This document shows, in pieces, positions 34,646 to 44,087 of a stretch of 64,000 bases of DNA. Position 1 is the first letter of the stretch; each line of letters begins with the position of its first letter. The stretch covers positions 1 through 64,000 of the forward strand of contig NZ_JADIVZ010000004.1 in NCBI RefSeq assembly GCF_015319165.1. The letters run 5' to 3'. The stretch is from Nocardioides acrostichi (lineage in GTDB: Bacteria > Actinomycetota > Actinomycetes > Propionibacteriales > Nocardioidaceae). The position numbers and the translations under genes are program-made. The notes beneath the pieces are model-generated. The model did not search any database, had not been told where the DNA came from, and was given only the letters and a program-made list of their open reading frames with translations.

Positions 34646-34692
34646 GTGGTGTTCTTCCTAGCTTCGGGGGTGCGGGTGGCGGGTCGGCGAGG

Positions 34693-36138
34693 TCAGCCGA
34701 CGGCGCCCTCCATCTGCAGCTCGATGAGGCGGTTCAGCTCGAGGGCGTACTCCATCGGCAGTTCCTTGGCGATCGGCTCGACGAAGCCGCGCACGATCAT
34801 GGCCATCGCCTCGTCCTCCTCCATACCGCGCGACATGAGGTAGAAGAGCTGATCGTCGGAGACCTTCGAGACGCTCGCCTCGTGGCCCATGGACACGTCG
34901 TCCTCGCGGATGTCGACGTAGGGATAGGTGTCGGAACGACTGACCTGGTCGACGAGCAGTGCGTCGCACAGCACGTTGGACTTCGAGCCGTGCGCGCCCT
35001 CGTTGACCTGGATCAGGCCGCGGTAGGAGGTGCGGCCACCGCCCCGGGCCACCGACTTGGAGAGGATCGAGGAGGAGGTGTGCGGCGCGGCGTGCACCAT
35101 CTTGGCGCCGGCGTCTTGGTGCTGGCCCTCGCCGGCGAACGCGATGGAGAGCGTCTCGCCCTTGGCGTGCTCGCCCATCAGGTAGACGGCCGGGTACTTC
35201 ATGGTGACCTTGGAGCCGATGTTGCCGTCGACCCACTCCATGGTCGCGCCGGCCTCGCAGGTGGCGCGCTTGGTGACCAGGTTGTAGACGTTGTTCGACC
35301 AGTTCTGGATGGTCGTGTAGCGGCAGCGGCCGCCCTTCTTGACGATGATCTCGACGACCGCGGAGTGCAGCGAGTCGCTGGAGTAGATCGGCGCGGTGCA
35401 GCCCTCGACGTAGTGCACGTAGGCGTCTTCGTCGACGATGATGAGGGTGCGCTCGAACTGGCCCATGTTCTCGGTGTTGATGCGGAAGTAGGCCTGCAGC
35501 GGGATGTCGACGTGCACGCCGGGCGGCACGTAGATGAACGAGCCGCCCGACCACACCGCGGTGTTCAGCGCGGCGAACTTGTTGTCGCCGACCGGGATCA
35601 CGGTGCCGAAGTACTCCTCGAAGAGCTCGGGGTGCTCCTTGAGCGCGGTGTCGGTGTCGAGGAAGAGGACGCCCTGCTCCTCGAGATCCTCTCGGATCTG
35701 GTGGTAGACGACCTCGGACTCGTACTGCGCGGCGACCCCGGCGACCAGGCGCTGCTTCTCCGCCTCGGGGATGCCGAGCTTGTCGTAGGTGTTCTTGATG
35801 TCCTCGGGCAGATCCTCCCAGCTGGTGGCCTGCTTCTCGGTGGACCGCACGAAGTACTTGATGTTGTCGAAGTCGATGCCCGAGAGGTCCGAGCCCCACG
35901 TGGGCATGGGCTTGCGGCCGAAGAGCTTCAGACCCTTCAGGCGCAGGTCGAGCATCCACTGCGGCTCGGACTTCTTGCCGGAGATGTCGCGGACGACGTC
36001 CTCGTTCAGGCCGCGCTTGGCTCCTGCGCCGGCGTCGTTGGCGTCGGACCAGCCGAACTCGTAGCGGCCGATGCCGGCGAGCTCGGGGTTGAGCTGCTCG
36101 ACCTTGGTCTGGGTCTCGGAGTCCTGCGTGGAGGTCAT
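34693..36138 (-). CDS. sufB: SufB, scaffold core subunit
   Basis: A 481-residue protein on which the nascent [4Fe-4S] cluster is built. It has the conserved [27 protein letters not shown] with the Cys-containing site, and the C-terminal [20 protein letters not shown]. Mycobacterial SufB often carries an intein; here the sequence runs through without one. ATG 36138 overlaps the sufR stop (ATGA), so the repressor and scaffold are translationally coupled. Confidence 0.96.
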   Translation of the reverse strand: MTSTQDSETQTKVEQLNPELAGIGRYEFGWSDANDAGAGAKRGLNEDVVRDISGKKSEPQWMLDLRLKGLKLFGRKPMPTWGSDLSGIDFDNIKYFVRSTEKQATSWEDLPEDIKNTYDKLGIPEAEKQRLVAGVAAQYESEVVYHQIREDLEEQGVLFLDTDTALKEHPELFEEYFGTVIPVGDNKFAALNTAVWSGGSFIYVPPGVHVDIPLQAYFRINTENMGQFERTLIIVDEDAYVHYVEGCTAPIYSSDSLHSAVVEIIVKKGGRCRYTTIQNWSNNVYNLVTKRATCEAGATMEWVDGNIGSKVTMKYPAVYLMGEHAKGETLSIAFAGEGQHQDAGAKMVHAAPHTSSSILSKSVARGGGRTSYRGLIQVNEGAHGSKSNVLCDALLVDQVSRSDTYPYVDIREDDVSMGHEASVSKVSDDQLFYLMSRGMEEDEAMAMIVRGFVEPIAKELPMEYALELNRLIELQMEGAVG

Positions 36139-36818
36139 GAGGTGACCTGCTCCTTCTGGGTTGAGGACTGGCTGACGGGAGTGGGGGTGGGCGGGATGCA
36201 GGTGGTGCAGACGCCGTCGCCGTGGGCGATGGTGGCCAGGCGTTGCACGTGGCGGTCGAGCACCCGGCTGATGGCCGCGGTCTCGGCCTCGCACAGCTGG
36301 GGGAACTCGTGGGCCACGTGCGAGACGGGACAGTGCTGCTGGCACAGCTGGAGCGGCTCGTCGCGCACGGACGCCGCGTAGCCCTCGTCGGTGAACACCT
36401 GCGCGAGCACCTGGGCCGGCGTCAGGTCGGGGTGTGCCTCGCGCGAGGCCTCGAAGTTCTCCTCGACGAAGGCCACGCGCTGCTCGGCGAAGGCGCGCAA
36501 CGCGTCGTCGCCGCCCGTGGCGGCCAGGAAGCGCAGCGCCTGCACGGCGAGGTCGTCGTAGGCCTGGTCGAAGCCCTCACGGCCCTTGGTCGTGAGAGCG
36601 AAGACCTTGGCCGGGCGCCCCCGCCCGCGGGCACCGAGAATGCGGGGCTCGCGGGCCTCGACGGACCCGTCGTCGACGAGCTGGTCGAGGTGGCGTCGCA
36701 CCGCCGCCGGCGTGAGATCGAGTCGGTCGGCGAGGGCCGCCGCCGTAGACGGACCGTGGTCGAGGATCGACCGGGCGACACGCTGGCGCGTGCTGAGCTC
36801 GTCCCGGCTGAATTCCAC
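36135..36818 (-). CDS. sufR: SufR, iron-sulfur repressor of the suf operon
   Basis: A 227-residue DeoR/ArsR-like regulator. The N-terminal winged HTH ([27 protein letters not shown]) reaches about residue 75 and ends in [11 protein letters not shown]. The C-terminal sensor has clustered Cys: [20 protein letters not shown] near 181-199, which hold the [4Fe-4S] cluster, and CTTC near the end. SufR represses suf when clusters are plentiful. GTG 36818 begins [13 protein letters not shown] 59-base gap precedes it, with an iron-box-like site. Confidence 0.93.
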   Translation of the reverse strand: MEFSRDELSTRQRVARSILDHGPSTAAALADRLDLTPAAVRRHLDQLVDDGSVEAREPRILGARGRGRPAKVFALTTKGREGFDQAYDDLAVQALRFLAATGGDDALRAFAEQRVAFVEENFEASREAHPDLTPAQVLAQVFTDEGYAASVRDEPLQLCQQHCPVSHVAHEFPQLCEAETAAISRVLDRHVQRLATIAHGDGVCTTCIPPTPTPVSQSSTQKEQVTS

Positions 36819-36855
36819 AACGCCAGTGTGCCGTTAATGCCGGAAGAGCTTCAAG

Positions 36856-36874
36856 GAAGGGTCACCTAACCCAA
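36856..36874 (-). promoter_or_regulatory. Candidate DtxR/IdeR-type iron box upstream of sufR
   Basis: Read on the minus strand TTGGGTTAGGTGACCCTTC matches 13 of 19 positions of the iron-box consensus TTAGGTTAGGCTAACCTAA, including GGTTAGG. It lies 38-56 bases before the sufR GTG, in the only gap of this operon start. It may alternatively be the SufR operator itself. Confidence 0.45.
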
Positions 36875-36877
36875 GGC

Positions 36878-37285
36878 CTACCTCGTCGCGCGCTCCCGGG
36901 CGTGGTCGCCCCGCAGCAACCAGAGCAGACCGAGGAACGGCAGCACGAGCGGGAGGAAGCCGTACCCCTGGCCGAAGTGCGACCACACCGTCTTGTCGGG
37001 GAACAGCTGGGTCTCGGTGTAGCTCAGCACTCCCACGACCAGCACGCCGACGGCTTCGACGGCGCACGAGACGATGGCCACGAGGCGTGCCCGGTCGCCT
37101 CCCAGGAGCAGGCACGTCGTGGCGACCAGGTAGACGATCGCCGCCAACAGCGAGAGCGAGTACGCCAGCGGCGCCTTGCCCGGCTCCAGACCGAGCTGCA
37201 CCAACGAGCGGCCGGTCGCAGCGACCGCGAACACGCCGTACACCGCGACGAGCACGCGGCCCGGCCCACTCTTGAGGTCACGCAT
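36878..37285 (-). CDS. Small membrane protein, four helices
   Basis: A 135-residue integral membrane protein with about four hydrophobic segments (VLVAVYGVFAVAAT, YSLSLLAAIVYLVATTCLL, LVAIVSCAVEAVGVLVVGVL, GFLPLVLPFLGLLWLLR). The LFPDKTVWSHFGQGYGFLPLVLP motif recurs in actinobacterial proteins of this kind, which are uncharacterised. It overlaps the upstream membrane protein gene by 8 bases and lies 59 bases before sufR. Confidence 0.75.
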   Translation of the reverse strand: MRDLKSGPGRVLVAVYGVFAVAATGRSLVQLGLEPGKAPLAYSLSLLAAIVYLVATTCLLLGGDRARLVAIVSCAVEAVGVLVVGVLSYTETQLFPDKTVWSHFGQGYGFLPLVLPFLGLLWLLRGDHARERATR

Positions 37286-37652
37286 GCGGGTTCCACAGCG
37301 CCCAGAGGCGCAGCTCCATCGCGGCCACCGTGAGCAGGGCCACCAACAGCACGGTGGTGCCCCACCGACTGCGCTCGACCAGGGCCAGGGCGGCGCCGAC
37401 CGGGAGCACCAGCAGCGCCGTCACGTCGTAGGCCGCGAAGGTCACCTTCTCGACGACCCGGTCGGAGACGCCCAGGGAGACCAGACCCGTGACGACCTGC
37501 ACCGCCAACACCAGCATCAGGGCGCCCAGGAGGCCGAAGTAGGCGTCGCCGGGCGGGCTCTGGTCGCGCACGATCATCACCACCGTCCACACCGCAGCCG
37601 CCAGCGACAGCACGAGCACGATGCCCAGCAGCCACACGTTCACGCCCGTCAC
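37278..37652 (-). CDS. Small membrane protein, about four helices
   Basis: A 124-residue membrane protein: helices at VWLLGIVLVLSLAAAVWTVVMIV, YFGLLGALMLVLAVQVVTGL, VTALLVLPVGAALALV and TTVLLVALLTVAAMELRLWALW. The GTG at 37652 is 48 bases from the divergent ABC gene. It is co-transcribed with the next membrane protein by an 8-base overlap. The family is uncharacterised; a role beside the ABC exporter or heme maturation is possible but unsupported. Confidence 0.7.
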   Translation of the reverse strand: MTGVNVWLLGIVLVLSLAAAVWTVVMIVRDQSPPGDAYFGLLGALMLVLAVQVVTGLVSLGVSDRVVEKVTFAAYDVTALLVLPVGAALALVERSRWGTTVLLVALLTVAAMELRLWALWNPHA

Positions 37653-37700
37653 TGTAGGGGCGGCCCGCAGCGCCCTGGACGCCTCCCTACACTTCCTGGC

Positions 37701-38633
37701 GTGGATGGTGCAGCGGTGCAGGTGATCGACCTCGCCATGCGCTACGGCGACAAGGTCGCCCTCGACGGTCTCTCCCTCGAGGTGGCCCGCGGCAGCATCA
37801 CCGCGGTGCTCGGCCCGAACGGGGCCGGCAAGACCACGACGCTCGAGACCTGCGAGGGCTATCGGCGCCCCCAGTCCGGCACCGTGCGGGTGCTCGGCCT
37901 CGACCCGGTGCGCGACCGGCGCGCGCTGCTGCCGCGCATCGGCGTGATGCTGCAGGGCAGCGGCGCCTGGAGCGGCGCCCGGGCCGTCGAGATGCTGCGG
38001 CACGTCGCCTCGCTGCACGCCCACCCCGTCGACGTCGACCTCCTCGTCGAGCGGCTCGGTCTCGCCGACTGCGGACGCACGCCCTACCGTCGGCTCTCCG
38101 GCGGCCAGCAACAGCGTCTCGGGCTGGCCATGGCGGTCGTGGGCCGCCCCGAGCTCGTGTTCGTCGACGAGCCCACGGCCGGCATGGATCCGCAGGCGCG
38201 CCGCGACACGTGGGCGCTGCTCGAGGAGGTGCGTCGCGACGGCGTCACCGTGGTGCTCACCACGCACTACATGGACGAGGCCGAACAGCTCGCCGACACC
38301 GTGCACATCATCGACCGGGGCCGCCTCGTGGCCAGCGGGTCACCGACCGAGCTGACGCGGGGCAGCCAGGTGTCGACGATCCGGCTCGTGGTCACCCGAC
38401 CCTTCCCGCCCGGCGCGCCGGCATCGCTCACCGCCGCGCTCGGCCCCGACGTCGTCGTCCGGCTCATCGACGAACTGAGCCTGGTGGTGACGGGCCCGGC
38501 GGACGCCAGCACTCTCGCGCGGGTCTCACGGTGGTGCGAGGAACAGGGCGTGTTGCCCGAGTCGCTGCACCTGGGCACCCGCAGCCTGGAGGACGTGTTC
38601 TTGGATCTCACCGGACGCGAGCTGGCCGTATGA
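37701..38633 (+). CDS. ABC transporter ATP-binding protein (DrrA/exporter type)
   Basis: A 310-residue ATPase. Walker A is GPNGAGKTT near 35-43, signature LSGGQQQRLGLAMA, Walker B VFVDEPTAGMD, and switch His in TTHYMDEAE. The YMDEAEQLADTVHIIDRG stretch and C-terminal extension are typical of multidrug or polysaccharide exporters of the ABC-2 class. The GTG at 37701 is chosen; the frame runs upstream to 37176 with poor coding character. The ATG of the permease overlaps its stop by 4 bases (ATGA). Confidence 0.92.
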   Translation: MDGAAVQVIDLAMRYGDKVALDGLSLEVARGSITAVLGPNGAGKTTTLETCEGYRRPQSGTVRVLGLDPVRDRRALLPRIGVMLQGSGAWSGARAVEMLRHVASLHAHPVDVDLLVERLGLADCGRTPYRRLSGGQQQRLGLAMAVVGRPELVFVDEPTAGMDPQARRDTWALLEEVRRDGVTVVLTTHYMDEAEQLADTVHIIDRGRLVASGSPTELTRGSQVSTIRLVVTRPFPPGAPASLTAALGPDVVVRLIDELSLVVTGPADASTLARVSRWCEEQGVLPESLHLGTRSLEDVFLDLTGRELAV

Positions 38634-39400
38634 GCACCTTCACCCCGCAGCCGGGCGCGGCTCCTCTGCACCGGATGATCGCCGCCCAGGCCCTGATGGA
38701 GACCCGGCTCCTGCTGCGCAACGGCGAGCAGTTGCTGCTCGCCGTCGTGATCCCCGTCGTGGTGCTCGTCGGCGGGGTCGCCGGGTCCGAACGGGTCGGC
38801 CTCTCGTTCTCGGATCCGGCCGTCGACATGTTCACCCCCGGCGTGCTCGCGCTGGCCGTGATGTCGACCTCGTTCACCTCGCTCGCGATCGCCACCGGCT
38901 TCGAGCGACGCTACGGCGTCATCAAGCGCCTCGGCGCCTCGCCTCTGCCCCGCTCGGGTCTGCTCGGCGGCAAGGTGCTGGCCCTGCTCGCGGTCGAGGT
39001 GCTCCAAGCACTCGTCGTCGGCGGTGTCGCGCTGGCTCTCGGCTGGAATCCGCAGGGCGGCCCGGGCGCGGTCGTGGGCGCGCTGCTCACGGCGCTGCTC
39101 GGAACGGCGGCCTTCGCCTCGCTCGGCCTCTTCGTCGCCGGCGCGCTCCGAGCCGAGGCCACGCTCGCGGCCGCCAATCTCGTCTACCTGCTGCTCATGG
39201 CCGGTGGGGCGGTGGTACTCCCCCGCAGCGCGTACGGCAGCTTCGGCTCCGTCGTGCAGTGGCTGCCCTCGGGGGCCCTCGGCGACGGGTTGCGCGCGGC
39301 CCTGCTCGACGGGCACGTCGCCGTCCTGCCGGCCCTCGTGCTGCTCGGCTGGACCGCACTGGGCACGGCCCTGACGGCGAGGACGTTCACGTGGGAGTAG
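38630..39400 (+). CDS. ABC-2 type transporter permease
   Basis: A 256-residue integral membrane protein with about six helices. It pairs with the ATPase encoded just upstream (ATGA overlap). The ERRYGVIKRLGASPLPRSGLLGGKV stretch is the conserved cytoplasmic loop of ABC-2 permeases. In many actinobacteria such a pair sits next to ctaA and is thought to work in heme/oxidase maturation or export, but that is only inferred from position. It overlaps the ctaA start by 10 bases. Confidence 0.9.
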   Translation: MSTFTPQPGAAPLHRMIAAQALMETRLLLRNGEQLLLAVVIPVVVLVGGVAGSERVGLSFSDPAVDMFTPGVLALAVMSTSFTSLAIATGFERRYGVIKRLGASPLPRSGLLGGKVLALLAVEVLQALVVGGVALALGWNPQGGPGAVVGALLTALLGTAAFASLGLFVAGALRAEATLAAANLVYLLLMAGGAVVLPRSAYGSFGSVVQWLPSGALGDGLRAALLDGHVAVLPALVLLGWTALGTALTARTFTWE

Positions 39401-40233
39401 ACACCGCGCGTGCGGCGCGATGGGCCGGCCGGGCCTCCCTGGCCGCCAACATCGGCATCGTCGTCACCGGCGGCGCCGTGCGACTGACCGGGTCGGGGCT
39501 GGGGTGTCCCACCTGGCCGCGGTGCACCGACGAGGGTTTCACGCCGCACGGTTCACTGAGCTACCACTCGGCCATCGAGTTCGGCAACCGGATGCTGACG
39601 TTCGTGCTCGTCGCCGTCGCGGTGGTGACGGTCGTGGCCGCGTGGCGTACCGGACGCCGCGACCTGCGCGTCCTTTCGGTCGTGCTCGCCCTGGGCATCC
39701 CGCTGCAGGCGGTCATCGGTGGCATCACCGTGCTCACGGACCTCAACCCGTGGATCGTCTCGCTGCACCTGCTGCTGTCGCTGGCGATGATCGGCCTCTC
39801 GGTGCGCTTCCTCCAGGTGCTCGACCGGCCCGTCCCCGCCGAGCGGGGGCCGACCGTCGTGTTGGCCTGGGCGACGTTCGCCGCCGCGTGGATCGTGCTG
39901 TACCTCGGCACCGTGGTCACCGGGTCCGGTCCCCACGCCGGCGACGCTCAGGCGCCGCGCAACGGGCTCGACCCGCTCCAGCTCAGCCAGTTGCACGCCG
40001 ACGCGGTGTTCCTGCTCGTCGGCCTGAGCGTGGCCATGCTCGTGATGCGTCCCGCGCGCGCGGCCTGGGCGCTCGTCGGGGTCGAGATCGGGCAGGGCGC
40101 CGTCGGCTTCGTGCAGTACTTCACCGGGCTGCCCGAGGTGCTGGTCGGCCTCCACGTGTTGGGCGCGGCCCTGACGTCGGCCGCCGTCACCTGGCTGTTG
40201 CTCAGCGTGCGGCACCCGCCGAGCGCCGGGTAG
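39391..40233 (+). CDS. ctaA: Heme A synthase CtaA
   Basis: A 280-residue membrane protein that oxidises a heme O methyl group to the formyl of heme A. It has eight predicted helices and the conserved GGAVRLTGSGLGCPTWPRC stretch with its two Cys, plus heme-ligand His residues in SYHSAIEFGNR, VSLHLLLSLAM, QLHADAVFL and GLHVLGAAL. The GTG at 39391 lies inside the permease stop region. Its last 32 bases overlap the convergent GT4 gene. Confidence 0.93.
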   Translation: MGVDTARAARWAGRASLAANIGIVVTGGAVRLTGSGLGCPTWPRCTDEGFTPHGSLSYHSAIEFGNRMLTFVLVAVAVVTVVAAWRTGRRDLRVLSVVLALGIPLQAVIGGITVLTDLNPWIVSLHLLLSLAMIGLSVRFLQVLDRPVPAERGPTVVLAWATFAAAWIVLYLGTVVTGSGPHAGDAQAPRNGLDPLQLSQLHADAVFLLVGLSVAMLVMRPARAAWALVGVEIGQGAVGFVQYFTGLPEVLVGLHVLGAALTSAAVTWLLLSVRHPPSAG

Positions 40234-41512
40234 CCAATTCCTCGTAGATGCCGTGGAGATCCTCGGCCACCTGCCCCTGCAGGAAGTCACCGACCTCGAC
40301 GCTCGCCTGCGCCGCGAGGCGACGCCGCAGCCCGTCGTCGGCGCGCAGCCTACCGACGGCCTCGACGATGTCGTCGACCGAGCCGGGCCGCACCACGAGC
40401 GCCGACTCCTCGCCGGTCACCATGTCGGCGATGCCGCCCTGCTGCGTCGTCACGAGCGCCGACCCCAGCGCCATCGCCTCGAGCACTGTGGTCGGGCACG
40501 GGTCTGGCCACTCGCTCGGGAGGACCGCCGCCACGCAGTGCTGGAAGGCGTTCACGACGTTCTCGTGGTCCCAGTAGTGATGCACGTGGAGCCCGTCGGC
40601 GGCCGTCTCCGGCACGCCCTCGAGCCCGTCGGCCGGGCGGCCGGCCAGCACCAGGTCGGGTGCGTCCTCGCCGTGCAGCTGCTTGATCCGACGCCACGCC
40701 CGCACCAGCGTGTGCACGCCCTTTTGCCGACTCAGGTCACCAGCGAAGAACAAGAACTCGCCGGCGGGAAGCCCGGGCAGCCGGTCGCCGCGCGGGCGGG
40801 CCGTCAGGTCGTCCGGCACGAAGTTGGGCACGGTGCGCCAGGCGACACCGGCCTCTTGGAGCCGGTTCGCCCGGGCCACGAAGGAGGAGACCGGGGTGAA
40901 GAGGTCGACGGCCCGCTCACGCACCCCGATGCCGGCCCGCACCATGCCCCAGATGACCTGGCCGCGACCGCGGCCGTAGTGCTGGTCGACGCAGGGGATG
41001 CACCGCCTCGGCGTCGGACCCGGGCACACGTCGTCGGCGAAGACCAGGCGCTTGGTCGCGCACACGTGGGAGTAGTCGTGCAACGAGTGCACCAGCGGGG
41101 TGCGATATGCCGAGGGCAGTGCCAGCCACGAGTTCACCAGCCAGTTGTGCGAGTGCACGACATCGGGCTGCACCTCGCGGCGCACCCGCGCCAGCGCACG
41201 CGTCGTGATGGGGTCGGGCACGGGCAGCGACAGCGGTCGGTCCGCGGTCGGATAGAGCGCGGGCACCTTGCGACCTACACTGTCGAGTTCGTGCACGGTC
41301 ACGCCCGGGTCGCGCTGGGGCTCCCCGAAGTCGGTGCCGAGGGTGGCGACGTGCACGTCGAGCCCACGAGCCGCCAGCGCGACCGCGAGGTTGCGCACGT
41401 GCCGTTCCTCGCCCCCGATCACCGGAGGGTAGAACTGAGCGAGCAGCAGGACGCTCAAGGAGCGCGTCGACGAGGGCCTAGCCGAGTCGAGGCCGCCGGT
41501 CGCTTGCTGCAT
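40202..41512 (-). CDS. Glycosyltransferase family 4 protein
   Basis: A 436-residue GT-B glycosyltransferase. The N-terminal domain has AQFYPPVIGGEERHVRNLA; the C-terminal domain has FAGDLSRQKGVHTLVRA and the sugar-nucleotide E-x7-E motif (WPDPCPTTVLEAMALGSALV). A four-Cys stretch within about residues 155-170 (CATKRLVFADDVCPGPTPRRC, then CVDQH) looks like a metal-binding insert seen in some GT4 enzymes. It would build an extracellular glycan. The start at 41512 lies inside the tail of the small Cys/His gene. Last gene of the glycan cluster. Confidence 0.88.
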   Translation of the reverse strand: MQQATGGLDSARPSSTRSLSVLLLAQFYPPVIGGEERHVRNLAVALAARGLDVHVATLGTDFGEPQRDPGVTVHELDSVGRKVPALYPTADRPLSLPVPDPITTRALARVRREVQPDVVHSHNWLVNSWLALPSAYRTPLVHSLHDYSHVCATKRLVFADDVCPGPTPRRCIPCVDQHYGRGRGQVIWGMVRAGIGVRERAVDLFTPVSSFVARANRLQEAGVAWRTVPNFVPDDLTARPRGDRLPGLPAGEFLFFAGDLSRQKGVHTLVRAWRRIKQLHGEDAPDLVLAGRPADGLEGVPETAADGLHVHHYWDHENVVNAFQHCVAAVLPSEWPDPCPTTVLEAMALGSALVTTQQGGIADMVTGEESALVVRPGSVDDIVEAVGRLRADDGLRRRLAAQASVEVGDFLQGQVAEDLHGIYEELATRRSAGAAR

Positions 41513-41681
41513 CTCTACTCCTGCCTCGCAACGTCGTGCTCATCTTCTCGCACGCGCACAGCGCGCAGTCAGAGCCTCGACGATAGTGCTCGTGCGCCGC
41601 TCCACTGTGGCCGCATCGGCACGTGGCGCCGTGCTGGGGTCGGAGCAGGAACACCGAGGGAACCTTCCGGAGCAGAGACAT
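41478..41681 (-). CDS. Small Cys/His-rich protein (67 residues)
   Basis: A 67-residue protein starting MSLLRKVPSVFLLRPQHG. The core is C-R-C-G-H, then HEHYRRGSDCALCAC: five Cys and two or three His in about 25 residues, a probable zinc site. I recall similar C-x-CGH...HYR-x-G-x-DC mini-proteins in other actinobacteria, without function. ATG 41681 is chosen. Its end overlaps the start of the GT4 gene by 35 bases in another frame, so the two are likely coupled. It sits between the large membrane protein and the GT4 in the glycan operon. Confidence 0.6.
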   Translation of the reverse strand: MSLLRKVPSVFLLRPQHGATCRCGHSGAAHEHYRRGSDCALCACEKMSTTLRGRSRDAASDRRPRLG

Positions 41682-41771
41682 TCGGTCCGGACCGCGCCCC
41701 CCACGGTCTACCTCCACGGTAACAGCGCCCCGCGAGACCGTCCGCGACCTGTCCAGACCGGCCAGCGCGGC

Positions 41772-44087
41772 TCAGCCCGGCGCGGGGAGCACCGCAGCGG
41801 CGTGCAGGCCGTGCCAGGAGGCCATCACGGCCACCACGACGGCGACCGCGAGCAGGAGGCCGGCTCCGCCCAGGAGCGCGGCCGTGAGACGACCCCCGCC
41901 AGCCGAGGCTTCGCTCGCCGTCGTCGGCCACGGCCGTTCCTCGGGGGCCCTGCCCCGACGGCGGGCCACCCACAACAGTGCACCCAGGCCCACGGTCAGC
42001 ACGATGCTGCCCGGCAGCGGACGACAGCCCGTCGCCGCCGCGACCACCCCGACGACCAGGGAGGCCGGCACCAGGGCGCAGGCCAGCCAGAGGTGACGAC
42101 CGTCGGTACGGCGCAAGGCACTCACGACCTGGCGCCGCCGCAGGATCACGGTGGCGCCCACCAGGAGCACCAGGGCCGCGACCTGCCCCGGGTGCCAGGT
42201 GCCCGGCATGCCGACGGGGCCGCGATCGACGAAGGTCTCCGGCTCACCGCGCAGGGCTCGCACGTCGTAGACCTTGATCGTGCCGTCCAGCACCACCTTG
42301 ACCCCGGGCAGTCCGCTGAACTTGAGCAGCATCTGCCGCGACGGCTTGACGCCGCCCTCGCCGAAGTCGCTGCCGGCGTCGTAGTAGGTGGAGTAGGCGG
42401 TCTTGTCGATGATGCGGGTGTCGACGATGACGAAGTCGACCTGGTTGCGCTGGAGCAGGTCGATGACGTCGTCGTCGATGCGCGGCGCCACGAAGATCTG
42501 GGCCATGTTGTCGTCGCCCGCCGACACGGTGACCGGGGAGATCGGCCCGAAGTCCGGCATCACCCGGCTCAGCGTCAGGTCGGCGGCGGTGCGCGAGCCG
42601 GTGGGCAGGTAGCGAGCCGTCCACTGCGCGAACGCCACCGTCGTCGCGTCGACCGAGCGCGCCTCGGCTCCCGGCAGGAATGGGCCGGGGACCTTCTGCC
42701 AGTCCTGCCCGCCACCGAGCAGCACGCCGCCGACCACGAGCAGCAGCACGCCGGGCACGACGACGTCGCGCAGTCGTTCCAGCCGCGGCGCGAGCCACAG
42801 GGCCACGAGCAGCGCCAGAGCCAGCGTGACGAAGGTGAACGCTCGCTCCCCCACCTGCGCCGCGGTCGGGAAGACCCGGATGACGAACAGCAGCGGGAAC
42901 ACGGCCGACAACCCGACGAGCAGGTAGCGGCTGCTGGTGCGGTTGACGGTCGTGCCACGCATCGCGCCGAGGGTCGCCGGGACCAGCAGCAGGCACCACA
43001 ACGCGATGGCGGCGAACATCACGCCGATCTCCCACAGCGGGGTCGCCTGACCGGCGCTGTCGGTGAACAGCTGCCGGCTGCCCGAGCTGTCGCCCGTCAG
43101 GAGCGACACGAGCTCCTGGTTCGTGGCGTCGAAGATCGGGCCCAGGTAGCCGACGAGCAGCGGGGCGATGACGGTGGTCCAGGCGGCAGCGGCGGCCGTG
43201 CCGATCTCGGCCGTGACCAGCAGGATCCGTGCCCGGTGCTGCTCTCCCCCGGCCCGGAACAGCCCGGCGAGCACCCACAACGCGCCCAGGGTGAGCCAGT
43301 TGGTGAGGTGGTGGGTGAGGGCGAGCGTGGCCAGGCACAGCTGGGCGATCGTGAGGAGGAAGCGGGCGCGCCGCTGCTCGGCGTCGGCCGCCTGCAGCAC
43401 CAGCGCCAGGGTCGCCACCAGCATCGAGATCGCCAGGGTCTGGTAGGAGAACATCGCGTTGAAGAAGTAGAACTGCGAACTCGCGCTGTAGAGCAGGACG
43501 ACCAGGCCGCCCACCCGGCTGGAGCGCCCGATGCGCGAGCCGAGCCAGAACAGCGCGAGCACGAAGACGGTGCGCGAGAGCATCACCGTGAGGATCTGAC
43601 ACAGCATGAGCGGCAGGCCGGTCACCCAGACCAGGCCGGCGGCCACCAGCTCCAGGCCCGGATAGTGCGGACTGATCGGGAGCATCGTGTTGGCGGTGAA
43701 GAAGCCGTCGCCGTCGACCAGGGAGAGCAGGGTCTGCACGTGCAGCGTCTCGTCGAAGGCGGTCGCCAGCACGGGCGACTTGAGCATCCACGAGAGGTAG
43801 AACAGCTGGGTGTAGACCAGCGACCCCAACAGCCGTGTGCGTCCGGACAGCCCGGCCGCCGTGAGCAGGCGTGCGAACGGCAGCACCAGCCCGATCAGCC
43901 CGACGTAGAACAGCGCGATGGCGACGCCCGTGCGGCCCGCCCACCCGTAGGCGTAGCCGACGACCTGGACGAGCAGGAAGACGGTGGCGACGAGCGTGGC
44001 CGTGCCGATGGGGGCCGACCGGGCCCAGACCCTCAGCAGCGCGGCCGGCGTGCGGGGTCTCGGGACGGTGGGCGACCCGGTGCTCAC
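41772..44087 (-). CDS. Large polytopic membrane protein of the glycan cluster
   Basis: A 771-residue protein with about 13 predicted helices, a large extracytoplasmic stretch (about residues 480-640) and C-terminal helices. Features such as DETLHVQT in the first outside loop and the layout resemble GT-C-fold or O-antigen-polymerase-like membrane proteins. The acidic D-E in the first loop fits a GT-C active site, but no family can be named with certainty. The GTG at 44087 overlaps the upstream GT4 stop (GTGA). It probably transfers sugars from a lipid donor or polymerises the glycan outside. Confidence 0.75.
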   Translation of the reverse strand: MSTGSPTVPRPRTPAALLRVWARSAPIGTATLVATVFLLVQVVGYAYGWAGRTGVAIALFYVGLIGLVLPFARLLTAAGLSGRTRLLGSLVYTQLFYLSWMLKSPVLATAFDETLHVQTLLSLVDGDGFFTANTMLPISPHYPGLELVAAGLVWVTGLPLMLCQILTVMLSRTVFVLALFWLGSRIGRSSRVGGLVVLLYSASSQFYFFNAMFSYQTLAISMLVATLALVLQAADAEQRRARFLLTIAQLCLATLALTHHLTNWLTLGALWVLAGLFRAGGEQHRARILLVTAEIGTAAAAAWTTVIAPLLVGYLGPIFDATNQELVSLLTGDSSGSRQLFTDSAGQATPLWEIGVMFAAIALWCLLLVPATLGAMRGTTVNRTSSRYLLVGLSAVFPLLFVIRVFPTAAQVGERAFTFVTLALALLVALWLAPRLERLRDVVVPGVLLLVVGGVLLGGGQDWQKVPGPFLPGAEARSVDATTVAFAQWTARYLPTGSRTAADLTLSRVMPDFGPISPVTVSAGDDNMAQIFVAPRIDDDVIDLLQRNQVDFVIVDTRIIDKTAYSTYYDAGSDFGEGGVKPSRQMLLKFSGLPGVKVVLDGTIKVYDVRALRGEPETFVDRGPVGMPGTWHPGQVAALVLLVGATVILRRRQVVSALRRTDGRHLWLACALVPASLVVGVVAAATGCRPLPGSIVLTVGLGALLWVARRRGRAPEERPWPTTASEASAGGGRLTAALLGGAGLLLAVAVVVAVMASWHGLHAAAVLPAPG

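Noticed and set aside
34693..36138. Possible intein in SufB, as in mycobacteria
   Set aside because: The protein is of normal length (481 residues) and continuous across usual intein sites.
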